Assembly: GCF_947507565.1 (NCBI RefSeq)
Contig: NC_089187.1
Location: forward strand, 1,302,001 to 1,366,000
DNA from: Oscarella lobularis
Taxonomy: Eukaryota > Porifera > Homoscleromorpha > Homosclerophorida > Oscarellidae
Reading direction: 5' to 3'
DNA length: 64,000 nt
Shown here: piece by piece, positions 32,400-42,379 of the stretch
Layout: every line of letters starts with the position of its first letter
Position numbering within the stretch: position 1 is the first letter of the stretch
The notes under the pieces: generated by a model
The model's input: the letters and a program-made list of their open reading frames with translations, nothing else
Database searches by the model: none
What the model was told of the DNA's origin: nothing
Made by a program: the position numbers and the translations under genes

Positions 32400-33357
32400 A
32401 AACTCTACGCTAACTGTCTACGCCTCGGAATGCAACGGGACAACTTGAAATCAACTGTGCCTCCTAGTGAGAAGGAGAGGCAATGATTTCATTTGTTTTA
32501 CTGTAAAATCAGTTTTTGCACGCGACTGCAGAAGGTACGTCGCTATTTTCTTATTTCACTGTCAATTGATTGTTTTTTTGGCAATCATTAGAAAGGAGAT
32601 CAAGCAAAAAATTCGAAATAGAAAATTAATAGTGAGAGAGCACCTTCTACGCCTTGTGCAAGCAAAGTAATACGTTGATAATTTATTGTTTACGCAAATT
32701 TATATATATTTTAGACTTGACTACCCAAATATCAAAATTCTAGAAGAATTACATAGAGTAGCCGGTGGCTAATAAGTGAAAAACGCCTGGCGTGCAAGGA
32801 ACAGAAATCTTTTACGCCAATAAGTTGTGGAACTTGCCAATGAATTTTCGCAAAGTAGACTTTATGTCAATAGTTCAGTGTTAATTAATTATTGAAGGTG
32901 AATAACAACATGAGAGCCATCTATGCAGATTATCCGTTGTCAAAGGCAGTAGCGCTTCGCTGTGTCTTGGGCTTCAAACACCTTTCGTTTCGATTTTCGA
33001 GTCGCCCCTCTCCCTCATTATAATAAAGTTAATAAGTTGATATCAAAAACGGTTTAGGAGATATTCGGCGATTCATGGGGCAGGACGGAGTTTCCAATGC
33101 GAAATGTACGAGTGCTTGTACGTAACAATCGGCGGAGAGCCAATGACGTACACTTTGTCGCGCACGCGTCTTAAATCAGCCAATGAAGTAAATAGTTAAC
33201 GTTCCATGGAGACCTTGTAAAAGAAAAAGGGCTCGTCTAAGACGAGTTCGAATTGCCTAAGCTTCAGATTACGCATATCGAAGCTTCAATGAATAAGCTT
33301 TGATTTTAGCCGTGACATCGTTTTAGTTAAGGGGGACGTCAATCGAGAAAAAGCGGT
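32400..33357. other. No recognised gene
   Basis: AT-rich intergenic sequence with several short open readings and no domain or repeat I can identify. Confidence 0.5.
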
Positions 33358-33984
33358 TTGAAAGTTGTGACACCGCTTGACCGCAAAATGACCGCACCTG
33401 ATGTCCGCTCGTTTAGCTACAAACACGTAGCAACCTACAAATACATTCAAAAATCGCATAACGGCCGAAATGGTTTAAAAATTGAGCTGGCATCGATCGC
33501 GCACACACTCGATCGAACCTACCAGGACGATGCAGAGCGATTTCATTACGGAAACCTTACCCATACGCGTTCGCGCAGTGCGTGCTTTGGCAAAGCCACG
33601 TCTTTTTCAGGACGACGCGCTCGCAAATTAGGATTCTTCGACGCGTTGCCTATTGTTTGGAGCATTATCGGATCTCGCGCAAAAAATTTAAGAAATGCTG
33701 CGTTCTTTTCGATTTTTCTAGGTGTTTTGGGCCGCTGTGGTCTTGCCCTGAGCACTGTACGCCGCTCTCGACGATTCATCTGCCAGTGGTATCACAACAA
33801 CATCGACTCGGCTGCAGAAGTTACATCGCACCAGCGTTATAGGCCACCTGCGAAGCGTTCATCGGTGGCGTCAATGCCTGAGGAAGAAATCGAAGTTGGT
33901 CCTATACGCACCGAGATATTGATCTACATTTATAGGTCTCTCCCACTCCCACTGCTGCGCGTCCAACTGAGCAGCTTGGATTGA
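33358..33984 (+). CDS. Hypothetical ORF, 208 codons
   Basis: One uninterrupted plus-strand reading of 208 codons. It has no recognised domain, but a hydrophobic middle stretch (FFDALPIVWSIIG, AFFSIFLGVLG) and Arg-rich borders. The other two frames on both strands also stay open here for 80 residues or so, which weakens it. It may be chance or a decayed gene. Confidence 0.2.
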   Translation: MKVVTPLDRKMTAPDVRSFSYKHVATYKYIQKSHNGRNGLKIELASIAHTLDRTYQDDAERFHYGNLTHTRSRSACFGKATSFSGRRARKLGFFDALPIVWSIIGSRAKNLRNAAFFSIFLGVLGRCGLALSTVRRSRRFICQWYHNNIDSAAEVTSHQRYRPPAKRSSVASMPEEEIEVGPIRTEILIYIYRSLPLPLLRVQLSSLD

Positions 33985-34599
33985 TCGAAGGAGCAGGTTG
34001 CTGCATCTGTTCAAGTCCAACAGTTGCTGTTTGAGAGGGAGCAGCTTCATCAGGAAATGGACTCGGCGAAGGCGTATCTAGGTGAATGCGTGGCTTCGTA
34101 ATTTGTGACATCACGTTTACCGCAACCTCTCCTCAGACACTTTCTCCGAGCATTTGAGCAACGTACGTGGCGATTTGGCTAGAGCGGTTGCAAAAAACGG
34201 TGAAAAAAATTTGGGCGTGAATTTAGAACGGTATATACAGTCTACTCACCGTGATTGTATCGGACAGATGTACTACTCGGTGACATTGACCAAGCTCGAG
34301 CCCATTGTAGCCGTTTAGAAACCAAGCTGGAGCTTGTATTACAAAATCAGAGAAAGTTGTGTATTATGTTTGCCTTGCCGGTCACCCACCTCTGAATGAC
34401 CAAAAATAAATCTATATCTCACACTACAAGCCCCTCGCTTGATCCGAAACCGAAACGCGCGGGGCCAAACGACACGCGAACACGTAATTTACTTTTCGCG
34501 ACCGTCGATTCCTCCCTCTTTCGTCCCTTCGCCCCATTTCAAGCCGTTCCAGAGTGATGACTGAAAACGCTGCTCCCGAATACGCATAACCCCGGATAG
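33985..34599. other. No recognised gene
   Basis: Nothing I could assign on either strand between the hypothetical ORF and the second copy of the dispersed repeat. Confidence 0.5.
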
Positions 34600-35070
34600 C
34601 CCCCCCTGGACTTCGCCGCGAAATTCAAAATGAGAAAGGCGTACCATCGTTCCGCAAACGCGCAACGATAGTAGCATGATTTCTCTAAGATTTGGTCGAA
34701 GGATTAGTCGATCGCATGCATGCTGATCGAGCAATCCTTAATGATAGTGCAAAAGTACTTTTCCCCGTTTTCTGGCTTCGATCCCTTAGCAACTAGCCTA
34801 GTTCTTTCTGCGAAAGGCATCGAAATACTCGTTTCTAAAGATCGGTCGAGGCGATTTCCATTCGGCTCCTTCGTTTGCCTACAATTACGCTTTAAAGTAT
34901 CGTTGCTATGGCCGTATAGGACCGTTTTCTAGAGTCTACGCTGCGATTCGCGATCTGGCGCCCACTCGAAGCAACGTTAAAAGGAATATTAAAATCTTTG
35001 GTCGAGGCGATTTTAGATCTTTTGCCTAGTTCCGAAGTTAGTGTGCGACTTTGTTTTCATGGGCGTGGCT
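34600..35070 (+). repeat. Dispersed non-coding repeat, copy 2
   Basis: Collinear relative of 3046-3380, with the landmarks AATGAGAAAG, CTCTAAGATTTGGTCGAA, CGTTTGCCTACAATTACGCTT, ACCGTTTTCTAGAGTCTACG and CATGGGCGTGGCTAACG. It is longer than copy 1 by insertions. Confidence 0.65.
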
Positions 35071-35775
35071 AACGCCGCACTGCGTTCTACACCAAAAATG
35101 CAGTAAAGCGCACTGAACTAATTACTGTTGTACTTCCCGAATCTTTTCTAATCTATTGCTAGCAAACTGTGCCACGTAATAGGCGAGAAACAAAGAAACG
35201 GTATCGCAGTAGTGGTAGCGCGCCAGGGCGTCACCTGGGGAACCTAACGGTCGCATACGTCACTAGCCAATCACATAGCAGCACGTGACCTTTATATACG
35301 CACTTTGTCGAACGCCTACGTGCTTTACATCATTGGAATCTTACGGGACAGAGTATTCCAATGATGTCATTCCCGATGACGCACGACGAACGACACGGAC
35401 GCTGGCGTGCTTTAAAGACGGGAAGTTTATGCGTGGGTGCTCTGTAGAGAGCAGCTAGAAAGCTCGCAGAAACAAAAACGCAGATAAGCCAAAAACACGA
35501 TTATATGACTTCAAACCTCAAATATGCCCACCAGACCCTACACCCAAATTAAACTGCATAAAATTCTCTACCAAAATCCAGTAAAATAATTGTAAATGCC
35601 CCTAATCTACTATATAGGATTAGAGCTATAAGTTGACAATTTTCGAAAACACGAATTTATGAATACTAAATAGAGATTACATCCAATGACGTCACTTACA
35701 CAGTCTTAGATAGACCTCTGAAAGCGCTCTCGAATGATATATAACACGACCGCAACGGACCAAACGGGACGTTAA
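35071..35775. other. No recognised gene
   Basis: Contains a short pair ATTGGAATCTTACGGGACAG...ATTCCAATG near 35333-35365 and otherwise unassigned sequence. Confidence 0.45.
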
Positions 35776-35778
35776 GCC

Positions 35779-35888
35779 TTGTTCACAGTAACGACGCTCG
35801 GCAAGCGGAGCGTCGAGCTTCAGCGTAGCGTCAACGATCGTAGCGTTCAGCGTAGCGTTCAGCGTAGCGTTCAGCGTAGCGTAAGCCC
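35779..35888. repeat. Possible transposon terminus with 12-bp tandem repeat
   Basis: GCTCGGCAAGCGGAGCGTCGAGC resembles the arms of the hairpin at 42269-42358. It is followed by three to four tandem copies of a 12-bp unit (CAGCGTAGCGTT). The Harbinger pseudogene begins about 110 bp to the right, so this could be its 5' terminus, but I found no matching right end. Confidence 0.45.
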
Positions 35889-36004
35889 GTTCGCAGTACA
35901 CTATTGGTCCACCGTTACTATATAACGCGCTCTAAACAAAGAAATATTTGCTACTATTTCGATCTGATGATGCCGTGAATTGATGAATCTCTCGTTATTT
36001 TGAT

Positions 36005-37255
36005 GCTTCTCTGGACGATTACCGTAGGCTCCGTCCAAAGCCCAGGCGACAATGTTGGGTTCGGCCTCGAAATGCCTGCCGGAACAAGTATGGTGCCTAT
36101 CACTGCTTGGTGCAGGAGCTGCGTATGTGATAGGCAAGGCTTTTTTGCCTATTTGAGAATGTCGCCGACCACGTTTGAAATATTGCTGCAAATTGTAGGC
36201 CCTCGTTTAGTTCATGCAAGAGCTCATCTTAGTGCAACATATGAGCGCCCAGAAATATCTCCCCAGGAGAGACTAGCCTTAACAATCAGATGTTTAGCCA
36301 CAGGCAATTCCCAATCAGTTTTGAGTTTCACATGGGCAAATCAACCGTATCATGCATCGTTAAGGAGACATGCACGGCTTTATGGGAAGGCTTAAAGGAA
36401 AATTACGTCAGATGTCCGAGCACAGTGGAGGAGTGGAGGGCAGTGGCAAAGCAATTCGAATGTCGATGGAATTTTCCAAACTGCGTTGGAGCAATTGACG
36501 GGAAACATATCGTGATTCAGGCACCAGCAAACGCTGGACAAGGGCACGCATTCCATCGTCTTGCTAGCTGTGGTCGACGCGAACTATATCGTTTTATATA
36601 CATTGACGTTGGCAACAACGGCAGGCACAGCGACGGCGGAATTCTCTCACTCTACCTTCGGAAAATCTTTCGATGATGAAACTCTCGGTCGCCCACGTCG
36701 CAAAAATCAGACAACTTCCACCTTCCTTAAGTATTTGTAGGCGACGAGGCATTTCCACTGAAGAGCAATTTATTAAGACCGTGCTCCCCGGGGGAGACAT
36801 TTGCCGGTCGCAGAAGCCACCTTTAACTACAGGTACAGTAGCTTGGATCCTTACAAAAGTAAAGATGAGCTTACAGGTTGAGTCGATCTTGAAGAATTGT
36901 CGAAAATCCTTTTGGCATCCTCGCCTCCCGATGGCGCATATTTCGACGACCAATCATAGCCCTTCCAGAAACGGCGACAAAAATCTCTCTTGCAGCAGTG
37001 AGTTTGCATAATTTTTTACGCGTTATTGAGTCAACCGTATACTGCCCTGCCGGATTCGTCGACGTCGATGAAGAGAATAGTATTACTTTGGGAACTTGGA
37101 GACAGGACGGTGCATCGACAGACTTGCTGCCAATGGCGCATTCTGGAGGGAACTACACTAGGGGAGCAGCAAGTATAAGGGACAATTACAGAGACTATTT
37201 CATGTCTGATGAGGGATCTGTGCCGTGGCAGGAAGCACATGTTCAAAGAACCTAG
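36005..37255 (+). pseudogene. PIF/Harbinger transposase (DDE_Tnp_4), decayed
   Basis: Multiple frames combine to YRRLRPKPRRQCWVRPRNA, GAYHCLVQELR, FFAYLRMSPTTFEILLQIVG, EISPQERLALTIRCLATG, GKSTVSCIVKETCTALWEGL, then the first catalytic region NFPNCVGAIDGKHIVIQAP, VLLAVVDANY|RFIYIDVGNN, GRHSDGGIL with the second D, and GDEAFPLKSNLLRP. The tail is VESILKNLSKILFGILASR, SLAAVSLHNFLRVIES and EGSVPWQEAHVQRT before a stop. HARBI1-like proteins show this order. At least four frameshifts occur, so it is inactive. Confidence 0.85.
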
Positions 37256-37677
37256 GCATTAAGCTGAATATACCGCGCCTCTTAGATATTAGTATTATTA
37301 GTATGAATAATAGTATATTGTAGTATGTAAATATCACTACACTACATATTGTCAAATTCAACTCCATTAAGACCTCCTCTACTTTTACCCTTGCTAAGGC
37401 ACGCTTAGCTGGAGACAGACGATCGATGACGGCAGCCACGTGCTTGGCAAAATGACTCGACTAGTCTTCAGTATTTTTTTTCTACTCTGGGCATTCTCTT
37501 TAAAAGGCCAATGCGTTTGTGTTAATCATTGCTATTACAGGCATACCTTAAAATCCAACGTTTCGACAAACGTTTTCTGCTCAGCATCTTCCCCAATGCT
37601 TCTCTTCCGTTTCCTTTTCCTTCCGCTCTATTCTCCTGTCCTTCTAGCTCCAGCCCACTACGGTGCCATTTAATTAA

Positions 37678-38700
37678 TAGGTCTCTGTATGTATATAAAC
37701 GAATGTCGTTCATAGGTCTCTGTATGTATATAAACGAATGTCCTTCATAGGTCTCTGTATGTGTATAAACGAATGGCGTTCATAGGTCTCTGTATTTACA
37801 TAAACGAATGTCCTTCATAGGTCTCTGTATGTATATAAACGAATGTCGTTCATAGGTCTCTGTATGTACATAAACGAATGTCCTTCATAGGTCTCTGTAT
37901 GTATATAAACGAATGGCGTTCATAGGTCACTGTATTAACATAGACGAATGTCGTTCATAGGTCTCTGTATTTACATAAACGAATGGTGATCATAGGTCTC
38001 TGTATGTATGTAAACGAATGGCGTTCATAGGTCTCTGTATGTTTATAAACGAATGGCGTTCATAGGTTTCTGTATGTATGTAAACGAATGGCGTTCATAC
38101 GTTTCTGTATGTACATGAACGAATGGCGTTCATAGATCTCTTTATGTATGTAAACGAATGGCGTTCATAGGTCTCTGTATGTATATAAACGAATGGCGTT
38201 CATATGTCGCTGTATGTACGTACATAAACGAATGTCCTTCATAGGTCTCTGTATGTACATAAATGAAAGGCGTTCATAGGTCTTTGTACATATATAAACG
38301 AATGTCGTTCATAGGTCTCTGTACATATATAAACGAATGTCCTTCTTAGGTCTCTGTATGTACATAAATGAATGTCCTTCATAGGTCTCTGTATTTACAT
38401 AAACGAATGTCCTTCATAGGTGTCTGTATGTATATAAACGAATGTCGTTCATAGGTCTCTGTATGTACATAAATGAATGGCGTTCATAGGTCTCTGTATT
38501 TACATAAATGAATGTCCTTCATAGGTCTCTGTATGTATATAAACGAATGTCCTTCATTACATAAACGAATGTCGTTCATAGATCTCTGTATGTACATAAA
38601 TGAATGTCTTTCATAGGTCTCTGTATGTATATAAACGAATATCCTTCATAGGTCTCTGTATGTACATAAATGAATGTCCTTCATAGGTCTCTGTATGTAC
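37678..38700. repeat. 35-bp minisatellite, about 29 copies
   Basis: The unit is CATAGGTCTCTGTATGTATA followed by TAAACGAATGTCGTT, with variants at TGT/TTT/TGC, TATA/TACA/TGTA and TCGTT/TCCTT/GGCGTT. Some copies are offset by a few bases and one lacks part of the unit near 38555. The array runs about 1.02 kb and ends just before a gene fragment at 38701. Confidence 0.93.
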
Positions 38701-38776
38701 GGTCGAGAAACTCATGGCTTATGCTACAACGAAAAATAATGTCTTTAGTCGAAAAGACGAGTCTCGTATGGTTTAC

Positions 38777-39130
38777 CAGGTAAATTGGAAATTTTCATTT
38801 TGAAAATTTTGAACGTCGGACGTTCCGCTGAAAAGTCGGTCCAACGACATCCAAACTCGCTGGACGTCCAGCAGCGAGTCCAACACCGACTTCACGTCAC
38901 TCAGTTGCGTTTCGAGAGGGATAGCGTATTCAAAATCCTAAAACAGAGTCATAATAATATTAAATAAACACTTGAAGTGGTCAAACCTTCAAGCAAGGCA
39001 AAAGCTTAATCGCCGAGATTATTTTCAGGCAGTCCATGGTTTTCATCAGAAGATCTTCTGATCTTTCGATCAGCAGGAACTTTTCCTTGTAAGTGGCGAT
39101 TTTAAGTTTGTACTCCAGGACTTCCTTCAC
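38777..39130 (-). CDS. Dynein heavy-chain-like exons (linker region), partial
   Basis: Two minus-strand exons, 39130-38987 and 38937-38777, have canonical acceptors and donors and join in frame: VKEVLEYKLKIATYKEKFLL, IERSEDLLMKTMDCLKII, SAIKLLPCLK|DFEYAIPLETQ, then VLDSLLDVQRVWMSLDRLF, SGTSDVQNFQNENFQFTW. The VQRVWMSLDRLF-G-SDVQ pattern is that of dynein heavy-chain linker segments, in which an L-VQR-W-YLE-IF block recurs. No further exons are visible. The minisatellite lies immediately downstream, perhaps in an intron. This may be a host gene or a duplicated fragment. Confidence 0.45.
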
Positions 39131-39219
39131 CTAAGCAGTTTAACCAACTTGTAATGTGCCAGACGTCATAAAATCTTTCGTCGCGCGGTACCAGATTCAA
39201 AAAATCTTCCGTCTCTAAC

Positions 39220-39540
39220 CTAGCGGAAATATTGGACAAACTCTTCAAAATCACTCTTTAACCGTATACGCACCCCCAGTACGTTCCTTAAAAAGAATCC
39301 AGCCAAGTTGCGAAAACCCGCCTCCTTCCAAAAACGGCTGCTGTTCGTCTTAATTGTGCTGGGTTTGACGTCAAATTCTGCAGCCGTATCTTCGTGCAGC
39401 TTCGACAACGGCGTTTTGGGGCTGTTATATCTTTCAAAAACACATCAACTTGTGCCAAAAATAAAGGTGAACGTTTTACCTTTTTCTCAGCAACGACATG
39501 GCTTGTCGCCTTGGTGACGCCGACAAAGGCACGTTGCTTC
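39220..39540 (-). other. Protein-like fragment of unknown type
   Basis: A reading of 62 residues, SKLHEDTAAEFDVKPSTIKT followed by NSSRFWKEAGFRNLAGFFL, is protein-like. The other two frames overlap (one reads NAVVEAARRYGC), so it may be a decayed DNA-binding domain of a transposase. No family is assigned. Confidence 0.2.
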
Positions 39541-39820
39541 ACAGGTCGCCACCTCTAACGAGTTCTACAAAAAAGATCGAATATCAATCTAACGACAAAT
39601 TACCGCCTACCGTCGAAGCGCTTTGATTGGATTCCTCCTAACAAAAGTCATTATTTAATTAGTTATCCAATTGCAAGCAACTGTAATACCTTTCACTCAA
39701 TAACCTTTCTTCAAACCCTTTTACAAACCCCTCTCCCCCCGATTGTTCAGCCCTCTCCTCCGCCGCCGAACCTCCGAAGTTTTCAACAGATCTAAAAAAT
39801 TGACGTAAGTGTGCAAAAAA

Positions 39821-40138
39821 TTAGGAAAGGCGGAAATACTTCCGGTGAAGAACAGTCTCTTCAAGAAAAGACAACAGCTGATATAGTGGCCACGTCGACA
39901 CGTAGGGAGGCCCTTCGTCCCCTGTTCTACGATCCCGCGTCCTTCTGAGCTCGCGAACGTACTTGTCTCGGAGCGATTTCCAGCGCCGCGAACACTCTTC
40001 CACTGACACCCCCTCCAAGAGCGTGGAAACGACACGCCATGCGTTTTCTTTCGCCCTGACGTCTTGATAGACCTTGCTTTTAACCTTCCAGAGGCAGGGA
40101 TAGCCTCGAACAGCTTCGATAATACTTTCTTCGGACAT
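39821..40138 (-). CDS. MADF-domain DNA-binding protein, short
   Basis: ATG 40138 starts MSEESIIEAVRGYPCLWKVK, followed by VYQDVRAKENAWRVVSTLLE and VEECSRRWKSLRDKYVRELR, then WPLYQLLSFLEETVLHRKYF. This is the MADF fold (three tryptophans, W-K-LRD-Y-REL), a Myb-like DNA-binding domain. At about 106 residues only the MADF domain is present. A downstream acidic tail or exons are not seen. Tigger 3 lies immediately upstream of its start (75 bp). MADF proteins accompany PIF/Harbinger elements or act as host regulators. Confidence 0.75.
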   Translation of the reverse strand: MSEESIIEAVRGYPCLWKVKSKVYQDVRAKENAWRVVSTLLEGVSVEECSRRWKSLRDKYVRELRRTRDRRTGDEGPPYVSTWPLYQLLSFLEETVLHRKYFRLS

Positions 40139-40212
40139 ATCGTCAGTGAATACGCATGTTAATTTAATTAGGTGGCACATGTGATACAAACTGGATGCGC
40201 TGATTTGTTTTA

Positions 40213-42193
40213 CAGTCAACCTCACATTTAACGACCTCTGAAAGGGCATAAAATTTAGGTCGTTATTTGCGATGTGTCGCTAAACCCAATGTACGCGTTT
40301 ATGAAAAGTAAAGTCCTTGTACGAGCCTCACTGACATGTGTGACAATCATTTCAGCTAAGTATAACAACTCGCGAGCAATCTACGTTTCATTTAAGGGTT
40401 CCAAGTACTGTTCGATGCGTTGCTGCTTCTGGGTTTTGAAGTATTGGTCTGCCATGTAGTCGCCGATTTTCGCCAATTTCAGGCACTCTGCCTCAGACCC
40501 TTGAATTGTGCGAAGATAGTCCAATGCAGATCCAATGCTTGCCATAGCCTCCTTGAACGATGGAGGAGGAGTAGTATCAATTATTTCGTCATCATCGTCG
40601 TCAGAGCTAGAGCTTTTATCGACTGGTTGTCTTGTTTCTGGTAAAACTGTGTCCAAAATATCATCAATGGAGTGTCCCTCACTGCTAGGCCCCACAGCAA
40701 CGCATTCGTCGACATCAACAAATTCAGCCCAGTCAATCCCTTGTGTGAGACCAGCTCCCTCCGCGTTGCTCCAAAGAGGAAAGAAATCTGGAAGACGTGG
40801 TTCTTCGGCTTCTTCACCCACGCTGCGAAATCCTGCGTGACAATAGCAATTGCGTATGACTTGCGCATCAACCGATTCCCACGCTATTTTTAGCCACTGT
40901 AAAGCGTGAAGAACGTTAACCGCGAACGGCGTTTCCATTTTGTAGCAGAGCAATCGCTTCTTAACCAACAATTGTCTATAGTGAAACTTCAAGTTCTTTA
41001 TAATGCCTGCATCCATTGGCTGAACTATAGACGTTGTGTTTGGAGGGAGGAAGAATAATTTGACATTTGACAAGGCTACCTGAGGATGGCCGGAAAAATT
41101 GTCGAGGATCAACGCAATTTTTCTACTCAGGCCAAGCATTTTAGCGTTTAACTTTCTCAGCCACGGCTCAAATAACTGCTTCGTCATCCAAGCACTCTTG
41201 TTAGCATCGTAAGCTACGGGAATGTTGGCCACACCACGAAAGCAGTGCGGCTTCTTGCTTTTGCCAATAACAAATAAAGGCAATTTTTCACCCGTAGCGC
41301 TGGCGGCGACAAGAACAGTTAGGCGTTCCTTCGAATGCTTTCCACCTCGGCACTTTTCACCTTTGAATGCGAGGGTTCTATCAGGCAAGAGTTTCCAAAA
41401 TAGCCAAGTTTCATCTGCATTGAAGATGTTCTCATGAATTTTTGTCGAATCAACTCCAGTTGATTTTGCACCCAGTCATCTGCAGCTTCTTGATCAGCTG
41501 ATTGACTTTCGCCATGCATTTTCTTCGATACTATCGCATTCCTCTTCTTCCAGCGATCCACCCAATTGAGATCAAGACAATTTTCGTCAAACGACTCATA
41601 AGCAGCAACATCTCTCTTTTTCAGCTCTTCACCTATTGCGGTTGCCTTAGCTAGAATCTCCATGCCAATTATCGGATTTTCTGGACAACTGGTCCTAATT
41701 CGACGAAACCACTCGAGCAGAGCAGCGTCGATCAGAGAATATTTCGATAACTTGGAACTTTTAGCACCTAGACTCGTTCCGCTGGCGACCGCTTCTTCTA
41801 TTCGACGCCTATCTTTGATTATGCCCGCTAACGTACCGTGAGGTACGTCGAACTTCTTTTCCAACGCATTCCGTGTCACACCGGAGTCGAGCTCGTTCAA
41901 AATTGCGTATTTTTCGGTAAATGACAGCCGTTTTCGCTTTCTGGAAGCCATGCTCGAGGCACGTGATCGGCGCATGCGTGGCAAAATTGACGCTGGTCGG
42001 TAAAAACGAGGGAATGAGTACTACACTAGACACTTTAGACACGTCGGTATATGCGATTTGTCGCTAAATCCGCCGTCGCTAAATCCGAGGTAGAAAGATA
42101 TATTTTGTACTACTTTTCTGTAGGGGCAAAACGTTTCGGTCGTTATTACCGATGTGTCGCTAAACCCAATGTCGCTAAATGTGAGGTTGACTG
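40213..42193 (-). mobile_element. Tigger-like (pogo) DNA transposon 3, 1981 bp
   Basis: The left terminus CAGTCAACCTCACATTTAAC and the inverted right terminus CAGTCAACCTCACATTTAGC match, flanked by TA (40211-40212 and 42194-42195). Internally a second pair, GCGATGTGTCGCTAAACCC, is also inverted at both ends. The single transposase gene is on the minus strand and has one frameshift. TIR sequence differs from Tiggers 1 and 2, so it is a separate family. Confidence 0.92.
40381..41951 (-). pseudogene. Tigger 3 transposase, one frameshift
   Basis: ATG 41951 starts MASRKRKRLSFTEKYAILNE, the CENP-B-type HTH, followed by RWKKRNAI (second DNA-binding region). A single-base indel at an A-run near 41440 breaks the frame just before the first catalytic block (NADETWLFWKLLPDRTLAF). 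The second frame then runs unbroken: RLTVLVAASATGEKLPLFVI, ALILDNFSGH with the second D, PNTTSIVQPMDAGIIKNLKF with the third D, an acidic segment and KQQRIEQYL near the end. All three aspartates are present. Fixing one position would restore a full enzyme, so it is young or the indel is a sequencing error. Confidence 0.9.
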
Positions 42194-42268
42194 TACCGCA
42201 AACTACGTCACAATGAAACGCTCACACTGACGCTGAGATCGCTCCCGAGGCAAACGCGAGCGCCACGA

Positions 42269-42358
42269 TGCTCGGCGAGCGGAGCGTCGAGCGCCAGCTT
42301 CACCTTTTACTATGAATGGTCGGACGCTGAACGCTGGACGCTCCGCTCGCCGAGCGTC
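42269..42358. repeat. Inverted repeat, 32-bp arms
   Basis: Left arm GATGCTCGGCGAGCGGAGCG continues TCGAGCGCCAGC, and the right arm (GAACGCTGGACGCTCCGCTC, GCCGAGCGTCC) is its inverse with a few mismatches; the loop is about 26 bp. It matches the motif at 35790-35815. It is likely a small MITE or a transposon end pair. Confidence 0.8.
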
Positions 42359-42379
42359 CTTACTCTGAACGAGCCTTTA

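Noticed and set aside
32122-32486. Two overlapping plus-strand readings of about 90-106 residues
   Set aside because: Antisense to the PB1-like transposon reading, which is the more protein-like one.
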